Assembly (NCBI RefSeq): GCF_007748035.1
Contig: NZ_CP036278.1
Coordinates: forward strand, 1 to 64,000
From: Aeoliella mucimassa
GTDB taxonomy: Bacteria > Planctomycetota > Planctomycetia > Pirellulales > Lacipirellulaceae
Direction: 5' to 3'
DNA length: 64,000 nt
Shown here: positions 55,066 to 63,380 of the stretch, in pieces
How positions within the stretch are numbered: position 1 is the stretch's first letter
Layout of the letters: every line of letters starts with the position of its first letter
Position numbers and translations under genes: made by a program
The notes under the pieces: model-generated
Seen by the model: only the letters and a program-made list of their open reading frames with translations
Told to the model about the DNA's origin: nothing
The model's database searches: none

Positions 55066-56462
55066 AGCGCCGGAACCTCGCTCGTAGACGACGCTTCGCT
55101 CGGCGGAGTTGCACTAGCGTCGACCGGTACCGAGTTCACGAGCGAACCTTCTACCGCGATGTCGTGATTGCCAACCACCACCTGCTCGCCAGCGGTCAGG
55201 TTGCCGCGGATGCACACCATGTCGTCGTGAAAGAACAGTCGCTCTACTGGGCGATGCTCGAGCCGATGCTCGGCGGTAACCACTACCACTTCGCCGTTTC
55301 GCAGGGCCTCGCGAGGAACCATCAGTTGGTTTGGCCACGACCGCCCCATGAGTTCCACCTCGCAGAACATGTCGTTCCACAGCGGGGTCTTCGGCTCACT
55401 CTCGGCGATCTGGCGATGGTCGACCTGCACGATTACCCCCACCGCTCGGGTGCGGCGTTCGATGTCTTCGCGTAGTCGAACCACGCGGGCGGGCCACTCG
55501 CGCGACCATTGACCGCTCCGTACTCGCACGGTCGCTTGCAGCCCGCGAACGATCTGATCGAGCGACTGAGCGCTGTTGACCGTCGTTGCGGATGGGTTCG
55601 CCGACCCTTCGTGGAGCGCGAGCGCGGCGAGCACCGAGAGATCATCGAGCGGAATCCGCGCTTCGACCTCGGTCGCACCGACTCCGTGCACTTCGAACAG
55701 TTGCTCGTTGGCCGCGACGTACTGGCCCGGTTCGATGTCGACCTCCGCCAACCGGCAATCAAACGGAGCGGTAATCGTGGTGCGTTCGAGATCCAGCTCC
55801 GCTGCGCGGCGGCGTTTTTCGACCAGTTGCAAGTTGGCTTCGAGCCGCTTGGTTTGCGGATCGGCCAGCGCCAGTGCGTTTTGCAGTTGCTGCACGGCCG
55901 ATTCCTGCATCAGCACGGTCCGTTCGGCGTTGTCGGTGTCCGACTCCGACACAGCACCGGTCTTCGTGAGACCGAGATACCTCTGCAAGTCGCGGCGTGC
56001 CACTTCCAGCGACCGCTCTTCGACTTTCAGCGACTCTTCATTGTTCGTTTTGGTCCGTTCCACTTCGGCCATCTGGGCGTGAATCGCTTCGGCTTCGGCG
56101 CTGAGTTGTTCAAGGGCAATCTCGTAATCGACCGGGTCGATCCGCAGCAGCACGTCGCCCGCTTTCACGAAGTTGCCCGACTTCAGATGGGGATTGGTCT
56201 CGACGATCGCCCCCTTCACCCGCGCGATCGCGGTCCAGGTGCGGGCAGGGCGGGCCAGGCCGTAGCCGACGACGCGGGGCTCGATGTCGTGCTGCACCAC
56301 GTCGGCCACCATCACCGTGGTTGCCAGTTCGCTCGGCGGCAATTGCTCGGGCGCGGAACGCTGATTGATGGCCAGCGCCAGCACGGCAAAGCCGAGGGCA
56401 ACCGGCAAAAAAAAGATTGCTCGGCCGGCGAGTCGCGAGAGGTTAAGGCGGCGAAGTTTCAT
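55062..56462 (-). CDS. Membrane fusion protein (HlyD/AcrA-type) of RND pump
   Basis: A 466-residue periplasmic adaptor. An N-terminal TM anchor (FFLPVALGFAVLALAI) is followed by the lipoyl half-motif (GAIVETNPHLKSGNFVKAGDVLLRID), a long coiled-coil hairpin (EQLSAEAEAIHAQMAEVERT and later QSAVQQLQNALALADPQTK), the second lipoyl half (TTITAPFDCRLAEVDIEPGQYV), and a C-terminal beta-barrel. ATG 56462 is chosen because GGAAGAG lies upstream; the longer frame overlaps the TetR gene. Coupled to the RND gene by ATGA overlap. Directs substrates from the pump to an outer-membrane channel. Confidence 0.95.
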   Translation of the reverse strand: MKLRRLNLSRLAGRAIFFLPVALGFAVLALAINQRSAPEQLPPSELATTVMVADVVQHDIEPRVVGYGLARPARTWTAIARVKGAIVETNPHLKSGNFVKAGDVLLRIDPVDYEIALEQLSAEAEAIHAQMAEVERTKTNNEESLKVEERSLEVARRDLQRYLGLTKTGAVSESDTDNAERTVLMQESAVQQLQNALALADPQTKRLEANLQLVEKRRRAAELDLERTTITAPFDCRLAEVDIEPGQYVAANEQLFEVHGVGATEVEARIPLDDLSVLAALALHEGSANPSATTVNSAQSLDQIVRGLQATVRVRSGQWSREWPARVVRLREDIERRTRAVGVIVQVDHRQIAESEPKTPLWNDMFCEVELMGRSWPNQLMVPREALRNGEVVVVTAEHRLEHRPVERLFFHDDMVCIRGNLTAGEQVVVGNHDIAVEGSLVNSVPVDASATPPSEASSTSEVPAL

Positions 56463-56493
56463 GATGATGCTCTTCCCATGCTGGGCGTGTGGC

Positions 56494-57129
56494 TCAATGC
56501 ACTCCGTAGGCGGCCATAAACATGTCGACCAAGGCTTCGGCCCGCTTCTGGTGGTACTTGGCGGTGCGTTTGGGGAGCGATGCCATCTGCCCCCGCACCA
56601 GCTCGATGCCAACCAGCAGGCCAAACAGGTGCTCGGCCGCCACCTCGGGGGTGTCGACGTTCAGCCGCCCCAGTTCACTCTGGCGGCGAATGTAGCGAGT
56701 GATCGCGCGAAAGAACTTGTCGGGCCCCGCCTTATACAACGTTTGGGCCAGTTGCGGCAGCCGCGCGGCCTCGGCGATCACAAGTCGATCCCAACGCCGC
56801 TGTTGCACCGCCAACGCCCGTTTTTGGAATCGCATGGTGATTTCCATCAGGTCGACGCGAGGGTCTTCCGACAGTACTTCGAGCACGCCGATGGTTTGCT
56901 CGACGATCAAACTGCGTCGTGCGACCACCGCGTCGAACAAGCCCTCTTTCGAACCAAAGCGGCTGTAAATGGTCGGTTTCCCCACGCCAGCTTTCTCGGC
57001 AATCATCTCGAGACTGGTCGCCGAGTAGCCATGTTCGAGCATCAGGTCGCGAGCAGCATCGAGAATCGCCTCGCCTTTGGCGGTCGACTTCGGGCGTCCC
57101 CGGCGGGTTTTGCTGGTAGTGCTGGGCAT
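56494..57129 (-). CDS. TetR-family repressor of the efflux operon
   Basis: A 211-residue regulator. The N-terminal helix-turn-helix is standard: GEAILDAARDLMLEHGYSATSLEMIAEKAGVGKPTIYSRFGSKE, with a GRPKS-type basic tip. The C-terminal part (RWDRLVIAEAARLPQLAQTLY and RLNVDTPEVAAEHLFGLLVG) is the ligand-binding helical domain and contains the AefR-like pattern. It is the first gene of the TetR-MFP-RND set, 31 bases before the MFP start, so it probably represses its own operon and releases it when a pump substrate binds. An inverted repeat upstream at 57179-57196 is a suitable operator. Confidence 0.95.
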   Translation of the reverse strand: MPSTTSKTRRGRPKSTAKGEAILDAARDLMLEHGYSATSLEMIAEKAGVGKPTIYSRFGSKEGLFDAVVARRSLIVEQTIGVLEVLSEDPRVDLMEITMRFQKRALAVQQRRWDRLVIAEAARLPQLAQTLYKAGPDKFFRAITRYIRRQSELGRLNVDTPEVAAEHLFGLLVGIELVRGQMASLPKRTAKYHQKRAEALVDMFMAAYGVH

Positions 57130-57600
57130 CGAGAGTCCTGTCTCGGGTAAGTCGGTGAACCATCTCTATTTAATATTACTTTACGGTTCGGTAAAGAAAA
57201 TAGCACTCCGGGAGGTTTTCGGGTTTCCCCAACGCAGGTGTGGGTTTCCTGGGCCGCGCCGCTCCGTTGCTGGTAACGAGTGCAAGCGTTCGAGTGCAAC
57301 CTCCGCTGACGAGGAGGGGGGAGCAGCTCCACAGGTTCGGGCAAGAAGAGCATCTTGCTAGCAAGCAAAACGGCTCCGCAAATGGCGAACGCCTATCTGG
57401 CAGCGGCCGTGGAACGGATAATCGCTCGGGCAACGCGCCGGGGGGCACGTCACATTTGGTCGATAGTGTGATCTCTAGTTCGGCGTGTAGAAGTTTCACA
57501 CCTACGCTTCGAAGAACTGGGATTGAAGTCGCTGAGGTTGGGCACACCGCTGTTAGTTGAGGGGTAGCCGACGAACAAGAACTAAGTAGGGGGCCATTGC
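57130..57600. other. Intergenic region
   Basis: About 470 bases between the TetR start and the stop of the minus-strand gene at 57601. It holds the probable TetR operator at 57179-57196. The frames at 57240-57560 lack credible starts and protein-like composition. No repeat or RNA gene recognised. Confidence 0.35.
57179..57196. promoter_or_regulatory. Candidate TetR operator
   Basis: CTTTAC (57179-57184) and GTAAAG (57191-57196) are perfect inverted 6-bp arms around a 6-base centre, 50 bases upstream of the repressor gene. An AT-rich stretch with TAATAT between this repeat and the gene could be its -10. Position and symmetry fit autoregulation. Confidence 0.45.
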
Positions 57601-57984
57601 TTATTCGCGCCCGAGCGCCTCGCCCCAGATTTTGATCGTGGCGTTGATCGGGCCTGCGTTGACGGTTAACGCGATCGGCACCATACTGTTGCCCTGGTAC
57701 TCCGGCTCGGCGCTGTACTCGACTTCTTCGCCCTGTTCGATCAGGGGCATGATCTGATTAAGATCGATGCCTTGTTTAATCTGCGCGACCCCGATGGGCA
57801 CGTAGAGTGTATTGCTTGCGGACGCTCGCCCGCCGAACTCGAGCGGAAGGAGGTACAGCGGCTCAAGCGTGCCCTGTTTCACTAGGGCTAGGGCCTTCTT
57901 TTTGGAGTCGACGACCGAGAAATCCGGTCCGTCTGCACCAGTGGGGATATCGGGAGCCGGCGCTTTCTTGAAGAAACCAAACAT
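57601..57984 (-). CDS. Hypothetical protein, 127 aa
   Basis: No family recognised. It begins MFGFFKKAPAPDIPTG, a short basic tip like that of the unrelated 14064 gene (MGLFSFLGRKS), then has an alpha/beta body (PDFSVVDSKKKALALVKQG, YLLPLEFGGR, LYVPIGVAQIKQ) with no membrane segment. The C-terminal SMVPIALTVNAGPINATIKIWGEAL is strand-rich. ATG 57984 has AGAAG upstream. Function unknown. Confidence 0.65.
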   Translation of the reverse strand: MFGFFKKAPAPDIPTGADGPDFSVVDSKKKALALVKQGTLEPLYLLPLEFGGRASASNTLYVPIGVAQIKQGIDLNQIMPLIEQGEEVEYSAEPEYQGNSMVPIALTVNAGPINATIKIWGEALGRE

Positions 57985-58446
57985 TTTCTTCTCGGATGAA
58001 ATAGGTGGAAGCTCTCAATAACGACGACAGCAAGTCGCAGAACGTGCTGGTGCCAGAGCAGGAAAACTTGCTATTTGAAAGAAACTTCTTCAGTAAGCAG
58101 AGACCTATTCTAGGGGTTGCCGAGTGCTTTCTCAAGCAAGGTCGTTTGCGACTGCACTGGAATATTTCCACCGCGATTTGGCAGCCAACCAACTCACGTC
58201 GGTTGTCACAACCTCGATCAATTCAATGATCTCCGACCCCCCTCGGCCCCATTGTCCCACCCAGTTTCGGCATAAAGCAAGCCTGCAAGTCGTTCTTGAC
58301 CCCCAAAGCGGACTGGGTGTTTTCAACGGGTTTTGTTCGAATCTCCGAACAATGCCTTGCTTTCCATTCTTTGGCTTCTGGTGAACCTTTTCGTTTCTCG
58401 CTTGTCTATGGGGCGTTCCTAGGATCCCAATGCAGGAAGATTAGCG
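57985..58446. other. Intergenic region
   Basis: About 460 bases between divergent genes starting at 57984 (minus) and 58447 (plus). Promoters are expected but no clear -35/-10 pair was found. AGGAAG at about 58433-58438 is the ribosome-binding site of the GNAT gene. The reading frames here have no protein-like features. Confidence 0.35.
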
Positions 58447-58875
58447 ATGCAAATTCGTCCATACGAGCGACGCGACTTGGAGGGGGTGCTTTCTTCGTGG
58501 GAGAACGCTGCCCGGCTTGCCCATCCGTTCCTGGAAGAGGACTTCCTGGTGCAAGAACGCAAGAATCTGCCTGAGGTCTATTTGCCAAACGCAGATACGT
58601 GGGTCGCAGACATCGACGGGGAAGTGGTCGGCTTTATCGCCCTGATTGGCAACCAGATTGGAGGACTCTTCTTGCAGCCCTCCTACCATAATCGAGGTAT
58701 TGGCCGAGCACTCGTTGATAAAGCCGTCGAGCTGCATGGCTCGCTCGAGGTCGAAGTCTTCTCCGAAAACGTGGTTGGACGCCGATTCTACGCTAGCTAT
58801 GGCTTTACAGAGACAGAAGAGAAAACTCACGAGCCGACTGGCCAAAAAGTGCTCTGCCTGCAACGTGCTGTCTGA
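58447..58875 (+). CDS. GNAT-family N-acetyltransferase
   Basis: A 142-residue acetyl-CoA-dependent acetyltransferase. Seen: QIRPYERRDLEGVLSSWENA at the N-terminus, TWVADIDGEVVGFIALIGN, the acetyl-CoA binding motif LQPSYHNRGIGRALVDKAVE (Q/R-x-x-G-x-G/A) and FYASYGFTETEEK near the end. The family acts on many substrates; the YjaB-like look is not decisive. ATG 58447 is preceded by AGGAAG. The gene's terminator hairpin at 58889 was split by the ISKra4-type element, so its transcript may now run into the element. Confidence 0.92.
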   Translation: MQIRPYERRDLEGVLSSWENAARLAHPFLEEDFLVQERKNLPEVYLPNADTWVADIDGEVVGFIALIGNQIGGLFLQPSYHNRGIGRALVDKAVELHGSLEVEVFSENVVGRRFYASYGFTETEEKTHEPTGQKVLCLQRAV

Positions 58876-58904
58876 CCAGGATTCTCGAGCTAGATCGGAT
58901 TCTC

Positions 58905-60414
58905 GTGTAAGCGTCACAATTGTGGGCAGTTTGCTTAAGCTGCGTACTTTTGCCAGTAGTCTTCCCAGCAGCCGCGTTGGCTGAGGTAGAGGGCGCGGAG
59001 GTGGCACACGGCGTTTGAGCCGTGCTGGCTCCAGCGCATGCCGCTTTGCTTCAAGCGCCCCGCCACGACGGTTTTGCACGCGCTCTCGACCGGGCCGCTG
59101 CCGATCTGCCAGCCGTGGGCCACGTAGCGGGGGTAGTTCATCTTGTGCTGGTGGTTTTGGAAGTATCGCAGGCAGGTCGTATAAGCTTCGCGTTGAGCGG
59201 AAGACCAGTTGGTCTTCTCCAGCGACTGCAACATCCACACGATGCTCAAGCCTCCTTGGTGCTTCAGCCGGTGACACCACGATGCCAACTGAGCAGTGCG
59301 ATGCTCCTCGTCGTCCGGATAGAGCGACTGGCTTAATTCCACCAGGTACTCACTCGCGTGCCAGAAGTCGAGGATCCGCTCCGCACGCGGGAAGTGCACT
59401 CGCAAGAACTCTTCTAAACCAGCACCGCCATCCGAGATCGCGATCTGCTGCTCTGCCTCGTCCCACCCAACCGCGGCGGCTTGGCGACGCAGTTGCCGCC
59501 CAAGTTCCGGGAGTTCATAAAACCCCGATAAATACCGCACCGAATGCGGGTCGGGCGAGCGAGCATCCTGCTCGCTGTTTATGTTGTAAATCATGCCGAC
59601 GTACGCCATGCGGCCCTCGGCCTGCGCGCCACGAGGGCCTTGCTGTCGCACGCCTGTGGCGTCGAGACTCACGTACGCGCACGTCTTGCCATGCGCGTCG
59701 CGTTGCCAGGCGAACGGCTCTGTGTTGCCAAACGTCTCGCCTGCGGCGAGTAACGTTTGGAGACGCTCGCCAGCGTCTTCGGTGACTCGCTCGACGGTCG
59801 ACTCGCTGACCTTCAGTCCACACAGTTTACGAAGTGTCACTTCGCTCGACTGAGCGAAGCTCGTTTGCACGCCGGTGATGCTCACCACTTGGGCCGCGGC
59901 CGGACTAAACTTTCGCTTGCCGAGTCCCAACGTTTTGTCCCGCGGAAACAATCCGTGACGGCACCGGCGGCAGTGGTAGTAGTGACGCCTCACTTGCAGT
60001 GGGCCGAGCAGGCTATCGACCCACCGCGAGCGAACGTTCACGCAGCGGGCGTCGCCATTGCAGGTCGGGCAGACGCAGCTAGCTTTCTCGTACCCGTCCC
60101 TTTTTTTGTCGCTCGTTGGCGACTGTTTCCAAGGCCTTGGCTCCGAGTGCATGCACTCGGTCGCGGAGGTCGAACTCCGTTTGCCCAAACAGATTCGAGT
60201 CGTCCTTGTCGTGCAACAACTTGGCCATGCGACGAATGTCATCGTCGCAAGCCTCCTTTAGAAGCTCGTAAGTCCGCTGCTCCTCTTCGTTTAGCTCGAT
60301 TGGCTCACGCGGCGAATAGGCCATGATCATCTCCTGGCGTGTGGCAAAATAGGAAGAGTCACCCGGCACAATATATTAGAACCGATTTCATGCCTACTTT
60401 CGAGACGCTTACAC
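58905..60414 (-). mobile_element. ISKra4-family insertion sequence
   Basis: The ends GTGTAAGCGTC at 58905-58915 and GACGCTTACAC at 60404-60414 are inverted repeats whose similarity extends imperfectly to about 24 bases. A 9-bp target duplication CGGATTCTC flanks it at 58896-58904 and 60415-60423. Size is 1510 bp, with one transposase gene split into two frames. The target was the loop of a terminator hairpin. Confidence 0.87.
58935..60324 (-). pseudogene. ISKra4-type transposase in two frames (frameshift at an A7 run)
   Basis: The N-terminal part from ATG 60324 (AGGAG 6 bases upstream) encodes MAYSPREPIELNEEEQRTY through FGQTEFDLRDRVHALGAKALETVANERQ and stops near 60079. Coding continues in the +1 frame as GYEKASCVCPTCNGDARC, with zinc-binding Cys pairs, CAYVSLDATGVR, ERILDFWHASEYLVEL and the family signature HGWQIGSGPVESACK. 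The switch falls at a run of seven A at 60101-60107 (minus sense). Deleting one A restores a single gene of about 460 residues. This could be a decayed copy, a programmed or slippage-dependent frameshift, or a base-call error. Confidence 0.85.
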
Positions 60415-60423
60415 CGGATTCTC

Positions 60424-61090
60424 CGATCTAGCATTTTTCGCTGGAAATTGGCCACCTGTGGTGTTCTAATGAATAGGTTGTTTGTTGTCCGTTGTTCGTA
60501 GTCCGTTGTTGGAGGGCGGAATGATGTAACCGAGTGAATATGAAATTCACTGAAACCATCGACCACGCAAGCGCGCTGTAGGAGCGGTCTCTGACCGCGA
60601 TAGCCCTTGTGTTGGGTTCGCTGCTGCGCGGTTAGTAAAGCGATAGGCTTTAGGCTGTAAGCGGTAGGCTAGATCTTTCAGTCGCTGGAAGCTCCCTCAA
60701 GATGACATCCGCTTACCACTATTCCGCATTCCGAAATCCCCAATCCGAAATCACCTAACTCCCAACTCAAAATAGTTTCCCACCGATGGGAATCTATTTT
60801 GGGCAACTATCGTGGAGGTGTTGATGCAACTTGTTGTTGTCAAACGACTTGCGATTGATTCCCACCGCGAAAATAGATTCCCATCGGATGCGTTTTGGGA
60901 AATGGGAATCTATTCGAGGTCGAAAACCACTGGTTCTGTAGAGTGTGTGTGGATTCAATTTTCCCAACGGTGGGTAAATTGGGAACCTATTGCTGTGTCG
61001 TGGGAATCTATTTGGGAGCGGTGGGAATCTATCCATCGCGGTGGGAATCGATTGGCTCGAGGGTGGGAATCTATCTCGATTGGTGTCGGG
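60424..61090 (-). repeat. Composite repeat copy C (inverted)
   Basis: Block 2 lies at 60424-60720 (CGATCTAGCATTTTTCGC, GGCCACCTGTGGTGTTCTAA, GGCTTTAGGCTGTAAGC, CAGTCGCTGGAAGCTCC) and block 1 at 60771-61090, reversed relative to copies A and B. The tandem array has five units whose TGGGAA starts lie at 60980, 61001, 61022, 61042 and 61064, spaced 21, 21, 20 and 22 bp. Inverted pairs occur at 60771/60787 and 60872/60903. The copy is bounded by an ISKra4-type element at 60414. Confidence 0.8.
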
Positions 61091-61239
61091 AGATTGCCCC
61101 CCCATCGTGGGTGGAGGCCCTCAGGCGGACTCGCTCGATTTGCTGGCATTCTGCTGCGGCTTGCCTCACAATGTCTGCGGACTTCACGCGACTGATTCTG
61201 CCGAAATGGTACCTGCCGAAACTGGAAGAGGAGCTCGAT

Positions 61240-62879
61240 ATGCGTTTGCGGTTACTTGCTTGCGGGATGTTGCTCGCTGGGTTGGTCGTTGGCTCGGTCG
61301 CCCCGCTCGATTGCCCGGCCGCTGAGCCGGTGCAACGTGGCGGCGGGCTGCATGGTTACATCAGCTACTCCGCGTCGCAGCCGGAAGATCGGGCCGAGTA
61401 CGGCTACGGCATGGGCTTCTACTCGGCCGCGTGGACGTTGGTCGACGAACCGCTGGCCCACTTTCAAATCGGCCTGGCGAGCGGGTGGATTCTGCCCGAT
61501 AACCGTGACAACAAAGACCAGCCGCTCGCGCCCGAGGGCACCCTCGCGCGCAAGTGGAAGGAGCGAGGCCCCACCTGGTCGTCGGTGTTTCAAACCGTCG
61601 AGGGAGGTCTCGGCTACTGGCGCGGCAATCGCTTTCGCTACGGGCCGCCCAAGTTCAGCATGAATGCGACGCCGCAGTGCTACGACTACGAAGTCGGCTC
61701 GCCTGGCTGGTCGTTCTTCTACGACACCGAGGCCCTGCCCGACAATCGGCTCGGCATCGCCCAGCTCAGCAATCGGCTGCTGATTCCCCCGGATGCGTTG
61801 CCGTTCGAAGGGGAGCCGGCTGGCCAGTTCTTCGGCTACACCTACATGGCGTTGCCGATGACCGATCGGGTGCCGTTGATCGATGGCCGCGCGCCGATCG
61901 GCGATCACGCCTGGACTTGCTTCATCGCGACCGAGAACTTCAAAGGCCCAATCGCTTACTACATACCCGAAACGTGGAGCAAGATCGGCGACCTGTTCGA
62001 CGAGCCGTTCCTCTTCGGGCGGGGGCTCGACTCGCGGGTTGGCATGATGGGGGGCGGAGCGATGGAAATCAACACGGTGCCGCAGCTCACTGCTACCGAC
62101 GACAACGGAGTGCGATACTCGAAGATACCCAAGCTGCAGTTTCCCATCGACGAGTCGGGCCGCGCGGTGCTGGTGCAAGACGTGACCTATTACTCGCGCG
62201 ACGCGCTCTACCAACCGCTGCTCGACTGGCGCAAGGGTGGCCCCGCGATCACTGGCGAGTTCGACTCGCAGGCCGCCTTCGTGGCGAAGCTAAGCACTCG
62301 CACGCCGGGCTTCGATCAGCAGGGGCAACCGATGCGCGGGGTGGCCGACACGTTCGATACGCAGGTGTTCGACGACAACACGTGGGGGCTCGTGTGGAAG
62401 CCTGAGGGCGACGCCCCCGCGGGGCATTTCCGCAGTACTATCGCCATACCGACGAGGCGAGCGTGGCCGTGGCCGTCGACGACGTTCCGGCCGAAACCGG
62501 ATTGCACGCGGCCGAGTTCCAGCACGCCGAGCCCGGGGAGCCATTCACCTCGCGCGACACGCCGGCCTGGACCACGCCCGGCGCAGCGAGCGAACCACAG
62601 CAGGTGAAGCTCGGCGACGGTTCGCTGGTGACCTACGCGTGGTACCGGTTTGTCGACCAACCAAGCTTCCAGCAGTACCAGTGGAGCGAAGCGAAAAAGG
62701 CCGAGCTGCAAGAGTTCGTCGAGCAAATCCACCGCACTTGGCCGATCGACCGCAACTACATGGCACCCCCCACCAGCGGCGAACTAGTCGCTCTCGACCC
62801 GGCGCTAATCGTCACTCCCCCCGCAGGCATGGAAGTCGGCTACGTGCCGATCGTGCTACGCCAGGAGCGTGCGGAGTGA
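61240..62879 (+). pseudogene. Exported hypothetical protein with one-base frameshift
   Basis: From ATG 61240 (GAGG 8 bases upstream) a signal peptide (LLACGMLLAGLVVGSVAPL) leads into an extracellular-looking protein (GLHGYISYSASQPEDRAEYG, GGAMEINTVPQLTATDD, VLVQDVTYYSRDALYQPLLDW). At about 62430 the frame switches: the first frame goes PAGHFRSTIAI and then looks non-coding, while the +2 frame reads PQYYRHTDEASVAVAVDD and continues to a stop at 62879. One extra T near 62427-62430 would give GHFPQYYRHTDEAS and join them into about 546 residues. No family recognised. Real decay or a sequencing error are both possible. Confidence 0.72.
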
Positions 62880-62910
62880 GTGACATCCAGCAAACGATTG
62901 ATGCGGAGGG

Positions 62911-63288
62911 TTACTCGGTAACGGGTCGACCGGCGAAGTGCGTTGTGACCCATCGCCATGCTACTGAGTAGCCGAGGACGCCTACGATGAACACGATGTC
63001 TTGCACGGAGCTATGCGGCTCGAAGGAACGACTCAACAACGACAAGCCTAGCGAGAGTGGGAGCATGACGGCGTAGCACGCGACAGGATGCAGAGGCATT
63101 TGGTCGGCGAGTACTCTGCTGCAAATCCAGGCAAACGGTGCCAGACAAACCCACAACCAAACGGAGTACGCAAGCTCGATGTTGGGAGTGAGCGACTGCT
63201 GCAACCACCCGGCCACGGCCATTCCACCAACGATGGAGATAAATACAATCGCAAAACCAACGACACCGAGCAGCCCGTGAGATCGCAT
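62911..63288 (-). CDS. Small four-helix membrane protein
   Basis: A 125-residue protein with about four TM segments: LGVVGFAIVFISIVGGMAVA, ELAYSVWLWVCLAPFAWI, ACYAVMLPLSLGLSLL and DIVFIVGVLGYSVAWRWV. No family recognised and no motif besides the helices. ATG 63286-63288 is the start, without an obvious Shine-Dalgarno. It is convergent with the frameshifted exported gene, 31 bases away. Function unknown. Confidence 0.6.
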   Translation of the reverse strand: MRSHGLLGVVGFAIVFISIVGGMAVAGWLQQSLTPNIELAYSVWLWVCLAPFAWICSRVLADQMPLHPVACYAVMLPLSLGLSLLSRSFEPHSSVQDIVFIVGVLGYSVAWRWVTTHFAGRPVTE

Positions 63289-63380
63289 GAGTCGCTTTCG
63301 GCAGGTTCCAAGTCAGAAGGAGCCTATTTTGATTGTGTGCAGGATTCGCTGAAACAATCTTCGCAAACAAGTAGTATTCC

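Larger units (their letters stand above)
58889..60440 (+). terminator. Terminator hairpin split by an insertion sequence
   Basis: GCTAGATCGGA at 58889-58899 and TCCGATCTAGC at 60422-60432 would form an 11-bp perfect hairpin with a TTC loop, followed by ATTTTT, once the 58905-60414 element and one target duplication are removed. It lies 14 bases after the GNAT stop, where a rho-independent terminator is expected. The right arm also matches the end of composite repeat block 2. Confidence 0.6.

Noticed and set aside
57240-57560. 106-codon frame upstream of the TetR gene
   Set aside because: Low-complexity GC-driven frame, no start signal and no recognisable fold.
60980-61075. CRISPR-like array of short repeats and short spacers
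   Set aside because: Units are 12 bp with 8-10 bp spacers, too short for CRISPR, and no cas gene is present.
60895-61239. N-terminal extension of the exported protein into the repeat
   Set aside because: The extension is translated repeat DNA; ATG 61240 with GAGG upstream begins a proper signal peptide.
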